Part shown: positions 24,876 to 34,314 of the stretch, in pieces
Numbering within the stretch: the first letter of the stretch is position 1
Layout: every line of letters begins with the position of its first letter
Origin: Tubulanus polymorphus
Taxonomy: Eukaryota > Nemertea > Palaeonemertea > Tubulaniformes > Tubulanidae
Reading direction: 5' to 3'
DNA length: 64,000 nt
Assembly: GCF_964204645.1 (NCBI RefSeq)
Contig: NC_134025.1
Location: 20,924,001-20,988,000, forward strand
Made by a program: the position numbers and the translations under genes
Notes under the pieces: model-generated
The model's database searches: none
What the model was told of the DNA's origin: nothing
The model's input: the letters and a program-made list of their open reading frames with translations, nothing else

Positions 24876-26173
24876 GCGTCTTAGCACCGTATCGGCTGAG
24901 AGACTTTGTGCATATTTCAAAAATATGTAAAATTTACGTGTGTGGATTTTCATGTGTTGAAAACAGATATAGCGCTCCTCAATGCGATCAAAAGGAGAAA
25001 TCTGGATATTTCCAAAAAAGCAGAATGAATAGTCCTATACGGCCGCGTTATCGATAATGTACTCTTGCGACTCAAGCAGTTTAGGTAACAGCTCACGTGG
25101 GGACCCTTAGAATTAAAGAAAATATGACTATACACATTATCATTATGTAATAACGGTTTATTTCACTTAGTACAGAAAATTCGTGCGTAAGAAAAAAATA
25201 ACAACAACAGGGTTCAGTTCCACAGCTGCGAGTCAAGTTGAATCAGTTGACTTTTAATATTTAACCCTATAATCAAATTGTTACTAATGGAATAGGATTT
25301 TACCTGATTATCAAAGTGCCATTAAAAATTGTTAGAAAATCTCAAAAGCAAAATTGGTGAGTTGATGAATTTAAGTCTGGTGCAAAAATTTACCTTTTTT
25401 AAATGACATTCAATGACTTATATTCATTAACTATTAAATTCAATTACTTTCATCGACATGTAGGCCTAATAGGATGGTGTTTATATTTCATGTAAACGCT
25501 CTAGTGCCCTGAGCGGTATATCAATAAATGTTGATAAACTATTATCAAAAAGAGATCTCAGATGAAAATCGATTTTGTAAAATCATGCTATTAATTTCAT
25601 CAACATTATCATCTACTAGCATTATCATTATCATCGCCACCGTCACCGTTATGGTCACGTCATCGTCATGGTCATCATCACCATCAGCAGCATCAAAATT
25701 TTGATTGTAATTTTCATCATTATTATCATCATAATTTACTGTTTTCTTGAGGGAGTTTCACATTGTCAATTCGTGGTTTGGCTATGTAATGTTGTACTTG
25801 TTGCTATCATTTATTAGCAATCAATTTTCATCATTGTGATCATCATTGTTATATTATTACTGTCAATTATTTTGTTGAGAGAATTTCATATCATTTATTC
25901 ATTAGTGATGTTGTACTAGTTGCTATTTTTCGTCGCTAATATTGTGCAATTATGACTTCGGTGTTATATAATATATTTGTATATAAATGCAACATTTAAT
26001 TATTCATGATAATAAAACTTTTGTATCCAAGAGAGATAATTTTAAAAAGACAACTTGTTATATACATACGGAAACTAAAGAAAGAACAGAGCGTATGTCA
26101 AAGAACACCTCAATACACACATTGTCGTATAGATCAATGTCTCCCACGGACGGTTTACGATATGGTCTAGGTT
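24876..26173. other. Intergenic, simple repeats, one MITE end
   Basis: No gene is supported. At 25208-25270 the stretch ggttcagttccacagctgc followed by gagtcaag is one arm of the GTTCCACAG foldback family. Between 25600 and 25740 the DNA is made of imperfect tcatcatca/ttatcatcat repeats. Confidence 0.5.
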
Positions 26174-28602
26174 TTAGAGTGTTGTGTATAATATTCCGTT
26201 TGACGAAGCGATTTTTTTTATTTTAACGGAGCCGGAATAGTGTCGACACCAGTTGTCTTTCACCATCGCGGACTCGCAACGTCTATCCACGTTACACTTG
26301 AAAACACAGTCGCCGCGCGGGTTCGCCATTATCGAGTAAGGTTCAGGTGCAGTAACGTCAACGTTTGTATATATCTGGTACGTAGCTGAAATTAGTAAAA
26401 CCAATGATGAATAATATATTCCTGCATCTCGACAAGAGACGAATAATTGAAAAATAGTAATAAACACTTGGTTGAAAACTGGAGAGTTCGATTATTCATT
26501 GAAAATGTGTTGCACCATACTAAAACAGTTAGAATATACCTTCATTGGAATTCAGCGACAACGGTTCTGAAAAAAAGAGATTCGCGTTTGTAACAAAACT
26601 CGTCAAATAGAATTGTATCTATTCTCTTTCATTATGCGTATTGCGTTACGTGATACTATACCATCGTTAGCCCAGACGTAAACTTCACAGAGCGCCATTG
26701 CGTGACCTGCGGGTTTAGTGACAGTCACATAACGACCAGTTATTGTACAGTCAAATTCTTTCATTTCACTCGCTTTCATAGGTTCACTTTGAAAGGCACA
26801 GACGAAGGATGGGTCAATTCGTCCTAAATTACTCGTAACGTTTTCCCTCGATACAATTATCGTAAATTTTGCAAGTCGCTCGGCTGTTGACAAAAAGAAT
26901 CTAAGGTTAAACAAAAATGATACCGGTACCTTGTTTCTAGGCAGCGGCCGGGTCATTTTTGTAAAATGCAATAGAATTTGTAATCAGTTCATTTCTATAG
27001 CTGCCGGGGTTTGTCGTTGTAAAATTGATCACAACTTTTAAAAAGTAATGTACAGGTTAAATAGGCGGCCGGCTGGGTCAACTCTTAAGCTCAGCAGAAA
27101 TGAGAAACAAGGTATCAATTTTTTTAGCCTTAAAGTAATTATTTATCATCATGAACTATTTTCTACAAAAGTGTTTAGAGGACATACATTTTTTACAAAG
27201 TCATCAAAACGAGAATAAAGTCGTTTTATCGAGAAAATAGCCTTCGAAACGAGAATGAAGTCGTTTTATCAAGATGAGAGCCATCGAAACGAGAATAAGA
27301 TTGTTTTAACAAGAATTAGATCGACAAAAAGAGAATGAATCTCTAGCTATATGATTTAGTGTTAATGATTCACCATTTATTACATAACTGATTTTTCTAC
27401 TGGATGAGTATGAGCGTGTATGTATGGTGGCTGATTCGGGCCATGTAAAAAAAATCACAAATGGTGCAAATTTTTTTTTTACAGACGCCTAAAAGTCGTT
27501 TTATCGCGCGATAAACGCGGTAATTTCTCGTTTTAACGTGGCAATTTTCGTTTTATTGCGCGATAAAACGACTTTTAGGCGTCTGTAAAAAAAAATTTGC
27601 ACCATTTGTGATTTTTTTTTACATGGCCCGAATCAGCCACCATATGTATGTGATTGTAGCAGTGTGTTGAGGTGACCCTATTTACAAGCATCTTGCTTCT
27701 CGGGCACCTTCATTGATATAATAACTTCTGCAACATATTAATATATCTATTCAATTATGTATCTATAAAACTGAGTGTTATATTATGTTATAATTGCATG
27801 GTAAATAGAGATTATTATAACAAAGTTGTCAAAACAAAAAAAATCTTCAAAACGAGAATAAGGTCGTTTTAACAAGAATTAGATCGACAAAACGAGAATA
27901 TAGTTGTCAAAACGAGAAAAATAACGTTTCGGAACAAAGAAAAAAGTCGTCGAGTCGAGAAAACAAGCGTTTTGACGACTTTTTTCTCGTTTCGACAAGC
28001 TTTTTGTTCTCGTTTTGACGAGTTTCTAATAATAGAAATAAATGTCATGTTCTGTAAACGCAGTAAACTATTATTGCGCTGTCATTTTTCTGAACATCAT
28101 CAACTGAGCTAAAATTGTGTCTGAATTTCATATAAAATTACATACCACAACAATCTCCTCTGTTCACCAATGTAACAGCCTTAACATCATAAACAGCCTG
28201 TAGATCGACCATCCACCAGGGATCTCCGGAAACTAATTCGGCGGTGAGGCTACAGCTACCATCGTAATATCTAGCGTTGGTGTTGCCATCGTTAGCTTGC
28301 CCGGGGCGAGCCTTATCACCATGGGTGGTACTTTGGTATGCCGGTTTATTCAATGCGACGTTTCGTAAAGCTTGAAATGAGCAAAAATACACAATTTCAT
28401 CAATTGATTTGATTTTCGTTGAAAAGTTTTTACGAAAGTCTTGGCGATATTGTCAAGTATTATCAGTATTTCGGCCTAAGAAAAGTTCTTGAAAATATTT
28501 AGTACACATGCAGAACGCTGCCGCAGTATACTTACTTAAACCTTGTATATATACGACTATTGTGAGTGATAAAATAAGGCATATTTCTAACTTCCCGCTC
28601 AT
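26174..28602 (-). CDS. Secreted fucolectin-type (F5/8C-like FTP domain) protein with C-terminal Cys-rich, PAN-like tail; five exons
   Basis: I place five coding exons on the minus strand: 28602-28536, 28370-28146, 26883-26662, 26566-26540 and 26385-26174. All junctions are GT-AG, every intron is in phase 1, and the sum is 250 codons plus stop. Residues 1-22 form a signal peptide (MSGKLEICLILSLTIVVYIQG). Residues about 25-170 are a fucolectin/tachylectin-4/pentraxin-1 domain: NVALNKPAYQST at its start, DGSCS, PWWMVDL, the conserved NRGDCC junction running into ERL, GRYVTV, and LCEVYVW at the end. Known members bind fucose through a His and Arg residues and act in recognition of foreign surfaces. 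The exact ligand residues here are not certain. A 27-nt exon links to a cysteine-rich tail (CVFKCNVDRRC..WCRHYSG) resembling a PAN/apple motif. The second intron is unusually rich in repeats. Confidence 0.85.
26902..27132. mobile_element. AAGGCTA-family MITE inside the second intron of the lectin gene
   Basis: The ends are taaggttaaac on the left and gtttagcctta-like (ttttagcctta) on the right. The interior carries cggccgggtcatttttgtaa, ggcggccggctgggtc and gagaaacaaggtatcaattt, matching the other family copies. Its left end lies 16 nt outside the splice acceptor of exon 3 (AG at 26884-26885). Confidence 0.75.
27204..27345. repeat. 40-bp period minisatellite, array 1
   Basis: The unit tcgaaacgagaataaagtcg followed by ttttatcaagaatagagcca repeats with starts near 27204, 27244, 27284 and 27324, giving a period of exactly 40 bp over about 3.5 units. 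The last unit is diverged. The same unit recurs at 27847-27930. It lies in the second intron of the lectin gene. Confidence 0.8.
27423..27644. mobile_element. 222-bp near-perfect palindromic element
   Basis: The left arm starts tatggtggctgattcgggcc and runs through atcacaaatggtgcaaat, a poly(T) run, and acagacgcctaaaagtcg then ttttatcgcgcgata. The right arm is almost its exact reverse complement, ending ggcccgaatcagccaccata. Each arm is about 90 bp and the centre about 40 bp. The main arm differences are in the A/T-run lengths. A relative with the same first 22 bases sits at 38347-38517. It is non-coding and probably a young MITE. Confidence 0.85.
27847..28030. repeat. 40-bp minisatellite, array 2, ending in a hairpin
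   Basis: Units tcaaaacgagaataaggtcg and tcgacaaaacgagaatatag continue the minisatellite of 27204. From 27940 the motif turns back on itself: aaaaaagtcgtc at 27940-27951 is the exact complement of gacgactttttt at 27974-27985, and farther out cgagaa/ttctcg motifs also oppose. The two arrays and the palindrome between them look like one composite repeat of about 830 bp. Confidence 0.7.
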
Positions 28603-29025
28603 CGTGTCGCATCCGTAGACACATCAGCTTCTAGTGCTGTAATGCCACGTTTGGGCGGAAATATCAGACAATTCGATCGTAAACAAAATTATTATTGCTA
28701 CCGAAGGTTATGTTTTATTTTCAAGCAATCGCGACACACCATATTAAAATTGCATGCGCCGATAGTTGTTAACGTCAATGTCGAGCCTTTTTTACAATAT
28801 CCGATTTTTGTTAACAGTCGGTATGCACCATGTTTATGCCAAAGTTTCTGTCCGCTGAAACGAATAGACGTAAACTGTGTTTTCGTCCAATTCCACGATC
28901 AGCAGAAAGGTGTACTTTCGTGCTGGTCGACCAGTTGATACCGTGCGTATGTTGTAGAGAGACTATTAAAGGGGTGTGCTCTACTATCGGAAGCGATCCT
29001 TTGTCGAACGTCTCTTAAAATCCGA
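28603..29025. other. Upstream region of the lectin gene
   Basis: This is 5' of the lectin start codon on the minus strand. No TATA box stands out close to the start. A plus-strand 98-codon frame here shows no recognisable domain, and I take it as chance. Confidence 0.4.
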
Positions 29026-29703
29026 ATCCAGGAAGAAAGCCACTAAATATTTGGATGGATAGATGAAAGCTGTGGGTACTGGAGTGTGTAATGGGTAGTG
29101 TAGTGTGATCTGTGTGCATTTGTGGCCAGCACACAGATCACATCGTTCATTGGGGTTTAGTCCAGGACTCGCGAGATTTTCAACAACACGGAAGTAACGT
29201 GTAATAAATGATGACTTGAATTGCATGACTACCTACCATCCCTCATTATTGTTGGAAAACTAAACGTTCCGCACTGACTAAAAATTAGTAATAATAATTA
29301 ATAACATTTTAGAAATGGCCAGAATTTTAACTTAGGTTCTATCTCATTTTTATTTTACAATTGCGATTGGTATAAATTTTTTTTAAACGGCCGTTAAGGC
29401 TTCATGTTTCGTCTGCAATTCACTGCAAATAGTTACGCAACTACGCACATTTCAGTGTTTTTGGCAGCTGTACACTCAATCGGCACCGTTCGTGACTAGC
29501 TTCACTGCGGAATTATCATTAATTAACATCGCCATATCACATCATCAACTTATATTGTGCCTTAAAACCCTAACAGCCGAAATAATTGAAATGCACACAC
29601 GATTTCTATCATTGAAAATTGAGAGAGTGGCCGTGTTTGTGTTCTGCTGCTTCGCGTAAATCCCGCGGGGTGGCGCCACCGCGTGGAGTGGGGCCGGTAC
29701 GTC
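29026..29703 (-). repeat. 678-bp dispersed repeat, copy B (inverted relative to copy A)
   Basis: This is the reverse complement of 17382-18059 at the same length. It keeps the internal hairpin (29104-29142) and a version of the shared short frame with a few substitutions. Immediately beyond its right end is an 18-bp perfect palindrome, atactaactagttagtat (29716-29733). That palindrome is absent at copy A, so it belongs to the local sequence. Confidence 0.75.
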
Positions 29704-29779
29704 CAGACGAGGAGAATACTAACTAGTTAGTATATTTTCGATGATCTGACGTGAATATTATTTATTGACGTATGTCAAA

Positions 29780-29845
29780 GCTCGCGACTCGCAGGTCGGC
29801 CTTTTCGTTATAGTATCCGGAGCTCACGACTCGCAGGTCGGCCCT
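29780..29845 (+). repeat. Short tandem duplication, 41-bp unit
   Basis: The motif agctcgcgactcgcaggtcg followed by gcc is repeated 41 bp later as agctcacgactcgcaggtcg followed by gcc. The next 60 bp contains short gaactgaactggactggact-type repeats. Confidence 0.7.
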
Positions 29846-29994
29846 GTTCTGATCTGATCTATCCTGAACTCAACTGAACTGAACTGGACTGGACTTTCTG
29901 CACTATCTCAAAAATGTTAATTAGATATTTTTTAAGTGATGACTAGAGTTGACATAAGCGTAAAACTGACATGTGAGAGAATGCCAAACTTACA

Positions 29995-30208
29995 CTAGTA
30001 AGTTGAAACAGAGGAACATTTCTTGCGCACTTGTCTCAAATACGTTGATCTACGTAATGACCTTTTTTCTAAGATTAATGCTATCTTGGGCCTAGACATA
30101 TATCTTTTGTCAAATATCGATAAGGTTAGAATTCTATTAAGTAATAGTCGTATTGTAACTAGTGTTTGCAGATTCATATCAGCCGCAATGAAACTTCGCA
30201 ATTCCTAA
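29995..30208 (+). pseudogene. 3'-terminal fragment of a non-LTR retrotransposon ORF2
   Basis: The plus-strand frame reads VETEEHFLRTCLKYVDLRND then LFSKI and ends FISAAMKLRNS. The arrangement E-x-HFL-x(2)-C-x(3)-Y-x(2)-LR-x(2)-LF-x-KI followed by a short C-terminal FI..A..R is the usual tail of many LINE ORF2 proteins after the reverse transcriptase. No RT motifs lie upstream, so it is a 5'-truncated insertion. It lies tail-to-tail with the large minus-strand LINE. Confidence 0.6.
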
Positions 30209-30597
30209 TTCATTTTAATCCAATTATATCCAATCTGAATTAGTTTTACCAGTTTGTCACATGTTTGTTGATTTGATTTGATTTGAACACTTTATTTTTC
30301 AAATATATTTTACAGCATAGTGTACAAAGCATAATACAAAATACAGTAAATTAGACCTGGAGGGGCCTGTAGAGACTAAGGAATAGTTTGTATAAAACAG
30401 GTCCCTCAAAAGAGAAAAGAAAAAAAGAGAAATGCAATAAAGAAAATAATATGCTCACAGTCAACCCTTAACACACAAAATGCAATCAAAGTAAACTATG
30501 ATAACAGCTTGATTAAGATATAATCATTTAATAAGCCAGTTATTTTCTGAAATATTCCAAAAACAATAATTTCAGTTCGAATAACTGTATGATAAAA

Positions 30598-31428
30598 TCA
30601 AGCACAAAGTTGCTTTCTATAATTTCTTAGGAACAGTTTAGAATTTTCCATGTTTTTTAGATTTTCACTGATGTTATTCCAAAGTAAAGGGCCGGATACT
30701 TTTACTGAAAATTTTCTTCTTAGACTATTGAAAGAAAGTGTTTGTAAATCTTGACGTCGCCGAGTATTGTGACTGTGGATTTGAAAATTTTGGTTCCAAT
30801 AATTTTCGAATGATTTCGGTAATTCGGAGTGGACAGATCTGTAGATAAAAGTACCTAGCTGAAGTTTATTAATATCTTTGAGCTTGAGGATATTAAAAGC
30901 TTTGAATATAGGGTCAGTGTGCGCCAAATAATATGAATTAGAAATTAGCCTGATAGCTCTTTTTTGCAATACAATTAATGGCTGAAGTTTATTTTCAAAA
31001 TTTCGTCCCCAAACTAAGTTACAATACTGGAGGTAAGGATCAATAAGCGACAAATAAAGGGTACGAAGAGAACTCACTGGCAGCTTATATCTTACTCTAT
31101 TTATTATACCAATGCTTCGAGAAACTTTTTTTTCAACTGATTTTATTTGATCGTCCCAGGTTAGATTTCTGTCAATAAAAACTCCAAGAAAATTTGTGAC
31201 ATTGACTTGTTTGATCTCTATGTTGTTAATTGATATTCTCAAGTTATGTTTCAATAGTTTACCGAACACCATAAATGATGTCTTCTTTACATTTAATGAC
31301 AGCTTGTTTGTTTGAAACCAGGTATACAATTTTGATAATTCAAAGTTTACTGTACGTACTAATCTGTCTAAATTAATGTCACTATAAAAGGCATTTGTGT
31401 CATCGGCAAACAATATACGTTTTAACAC
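30598..31428 (-). pseudogene. LINE ORF2, C-terminal part of reverse transcriptase and tail
   Basis: The frame opens just before the RT catalytic box FADDT (motif C) and continues through the thumb region (LGVFIDRNLTWDDQI) and a C-terminal domain with RAIRLI and SHNTRRR-type motifs to QLCA and a stop. It is joined to the preceding RT fragment by a one-base frameshift at a run of eight T (coding strand) near 31463-31470. Length and motif order are normal for a CR1-like ORF2 end. Confidence 0.85.
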
Positions 31429-31438
31429 ATTAGAAAAT

Positions 31439-31834
31439 TTAATACAGTCGTTTACATATAATAAAAAAAAGCAAGGGACCTAAAATTGAGCCTTGGGGTA
31501 CTCCAGTTTTAACGGTACATAACGAGGATTTATAATTTTGAATTTGAACAAATTGTTTTCTATTCTTCAAATAGTTTTCAAACCAGTTGTTAGAGATGCC
31601 TCTTATTCCATAAAAACATAGTTTTCTTAATAAGATTTCGTGATCAACGGTGTCAAAGGCTTTTGATAAATCTAAGAATACCCCAATAGTTGATTTGTTT
31701 TCTTCTAAATTTTGTGAAATTTCATCAGTTATCAATGTTAAGGCCATGGCAGTTGAATGGTTCTTTCGAAAGCCGAACTGGTTTGGTTGAATGATATGAA
31801 ACTTGTTACAATATTCGGTTAATCGATTATACAC
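31439..31834 (-). pseudogene. LINE ORF2, central reverse transcriptase fragment
   Basis: It contains QFGFRKNHST, the catalytic Asp box GVFLDLSKAFDTVDHEIL (motif A) and GVPQGSILGPLLF (motif B). It is out of frame with both neighbours. At its start the expected NYRPIS block is absent: the preceding fragment runs from LYKAGNNS directly into DNA encoding ILEKIVYNRLT in the other frame. A small deletion, estimated at roughly 40-60 bp, has removed that RT motif. Confidence 0.85.
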
Positions 31835-33480
31835 TATCTTTTCGAGAATTATTGCCAGCTTTATAGAGTGGACGTATTCGCGCTACCTTTAGTTCAGCCG
31901 GCACTATACCGGAATTTAAGCTACAGTTAAATATATGAGTTAGCGGGTATTTTACAGAATCAATTATTTTCTTAACTACTTTTACAGAGAAACCATCAGC
32001 ACCAGCGCCTTTGCTGGGTGAGAAATCATTTACAATCTGACTGATTTCATCAGGGTGGGTCGGGAAAAAGAAAAAGTTTTCATTTACTGGATCTGTCAGA
32101 TATTCACTGAAGTGGACACCTGTATCTGGTATTTGCTTGGCTAGGTTGCTACCAATATTTACAAAGAAAGAATTAAATTCATTAGCGATATTTTCATAGC
32201 CGTTTACAACGATACCGTTCCTTTTGAAAGAGCAAGGTAATCTACTCCGATCATTGGAAGATTTTCCAATTAGACTGTTTAAGATATTCCATGATTTTTT
32301 CATATCGGATTTGGCTGCAAGTAATTTAGTCTCGTAATACTTTTTCTCGGCATATTTGAGTGTACGAGACAAGGTATGTTTGTAATTTAAATAATTTTTC
32401 AAATGTGATCTATTACGCAAAGATTTTCTGTACAAGCGATTTTTGTGTTTCATACATTTCAATAATCCAGATGATAACCACGGTTTATGTAATTTATTTT
32501 CGTTTATTTTACGGGGAGTTGAAAAAGGAAAACATTCATTATATAATTCCATGAATTGAGTGTTAAATGCGCTGTATGAGAGTTGCGGGTCTGCATTACT
32601 ATAGATATCCGACCAATCAGTGGCCAGAAGAGCTCTATTGAATTTTGAAATGTTACGTTCACAATAGTTTCTGTTCGAAGTCACCTCTTGGTCAATTTTG
32701 GGCTCAACGTGATTACAGACAGTAAAAATAGGAAAATGATCCGAAATATCGGTACAAATAATACCCGTACTAAACACATGGCGAATATCGTTACAAAAAA
32801 TATTATCTATAAGCGTCGAGGATGTGGGAATGATTCTTGTAGGTTTATCAACTAATGGAATGAACCCAAATGAAGTCATATTTTCTAAATAGTTATCAGT
32901 TGGTCTGTGGGCGTTAACTTGTAGTAAATCGATATTGAAATCGCCCATAAGATAGCATACTTTGTCTTCTCTATTAAGTTTCCCTAAAAGTGGAATTAAT
33001 TCATTATTAAAGCCATTTATGCTTTGTCCGGGTGGTCGATAGATCAGACCAATTAATCTATTTTTTTCTTTTACAAGAATCAATTCAATAAATAGACATT
33101 CAAAAGTATTTCTATCCTCGGATAGATCTGGTCTAAGTTTCACATTAAAACTTTCTTTGAAAAATAGGGCCAAACCTCCTCCCTGACAATTTTTTCTACA
33201 CTTAAAAACACTTTTCATACCTGGGAGATTGTACAGCCTGCCATTATTATGAAGTTCGCTAGTCCAGGTTTCGGTTAACCCGAAAATAGAGAAGTCAGTT
33301 TTTGAATTGCTCAAAAAATATGAAAATGTATCAAAATTTCTGTTACAACTACGAATGTTTAAAGCACAGATTGAAAAATGTTGCTTTTCAAACTCTACAG
33401 TAGAGTTTACATCAAAGTATTGACATTTGTTATTATCAAAGATGTCGATGATGAATAAGTATAGGGTAGATAATACTCGT
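31827..33480 (-). pseudogene. LINE ORF2, endonuclease and N-terminal RT fragment
   Basis: The frame is open from the stop near 33480, and recognisable endonuclease sequence begins at FSICALNIRS. It continues through FGLTETW (catalytic Glu), YLMGDFNIDLL, LIDNIFCND and ISDHFPIF, the usual AP-endonuclease motif order. A linker and the first RT block (KGAGADGFSVKVVK, ARIRPLYKAG) follow. No ATG occurs in the open part before the endonuclease, and the frame starts only about 20 bp after ORF1 stops. Termination-reinitiation or loss of the start codon are both possible. Confidence 0.85.
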
Positions 33481-33495
33481 TAATAGGTAGCATTA

Positions 33496-34314
33496 TTAGA
33501 CTGATGTTATCGGTAAATCATCCGGGACTGAAATTCTGTCCTTTTTGGCCATGTGAACAGTTGGGCTAATATCGGATGATGATGTCTGACTTCTGGTTCG
33601 TTTTTTATTCTGATCCGGTGTCAATGCACGAAGAAAGACTTGTGTAAGTTCTTTGGCACCATCGATTCCAATATGGATTCCTGACCTATCAGTTGAATCA
33701 AATAACGACTGGTTGACTGAAAAATTTGGTTGGAATACCAAATCATTGTCTATATAGTTCAAATGATTTTCACTGTCACATAGCTTTCGAAGATAGTTAT
33801 TGATCTTTGAGGAAGTGTCATTGTAGGTTAGCGCGGTCTTACTTTTTCCTTTCCGCGGTAGTATACTAGATACATTAATTTGAGCGCTCGAAAATGTATT
33901 TCGAAGGATATTTATCATTTTTGACATATCCAGGATTGTTTGGTCATGATCGTCTTTGTTTCGAGTCATGTCGTTGGTCCCTAGATGGCAGATTATCGAT
34001 TTTATTTTCGCATTTTCAATAGACGGGTCCACTTTCTGGAGAAGTTTATTTACATCATGGGCCGTTGCACCCGAAACGCTGCACACGTGAACGCTTTCCG
34101 GAATATCTGTAAACATCAGGCGAGAGCAGTTCGAGTCACCCATAATAATATGTTTCGGGGGCACAATTGTCGAGCTAGCGGTGCGGCTCTCTGCAGGTGA
34201 CATGTCAGTGACGGTAGACTGAGTATGAGTAGGAGTTTTAACTGTGGAATGTGATTTCTCCTCACATGATTGATGATCAGTTATGTCGTCGTCAAAATTT
34301 AGTCTTTTTTCCAA
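33496..34314 (-). pseudogene. LINE ORF1, C-terminal SGNH/GDSL-type esterase domain
   Basis: The frame carries IIMGDSNCSRL (block I nucleophile Ser in GDS), ICHLGTNDM (block III GxND) and SGIHIGIDGA near the end (block V with His). These are the landmarks of SGNH-hydrolase domains found in ORF1 of CR1-clade LINEs, where they are thought to have lipid or acetyl esterase activity. A polar C-terminal tail rich in Ser and Lys follows. The frame is continuous with the zinc-knuckle part of ORF1 apart from a one-base frameshift. Confidence 0.85.

Noticed and set aside
27204-28030. CRISPR-like array of regularly spaced repeats
   Set aside because: The 40-bp units are head-to-tail with no unique spacers and lie in an animal intron. 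It is a minisatellite.
17382-29703. Long terminal repeats of one LTR retrotransposon enclosing 11 kb
   Set aside because: The copies are inverted, not direct, lack TG..CA ends, and no gag, protease or integrase lies between them.
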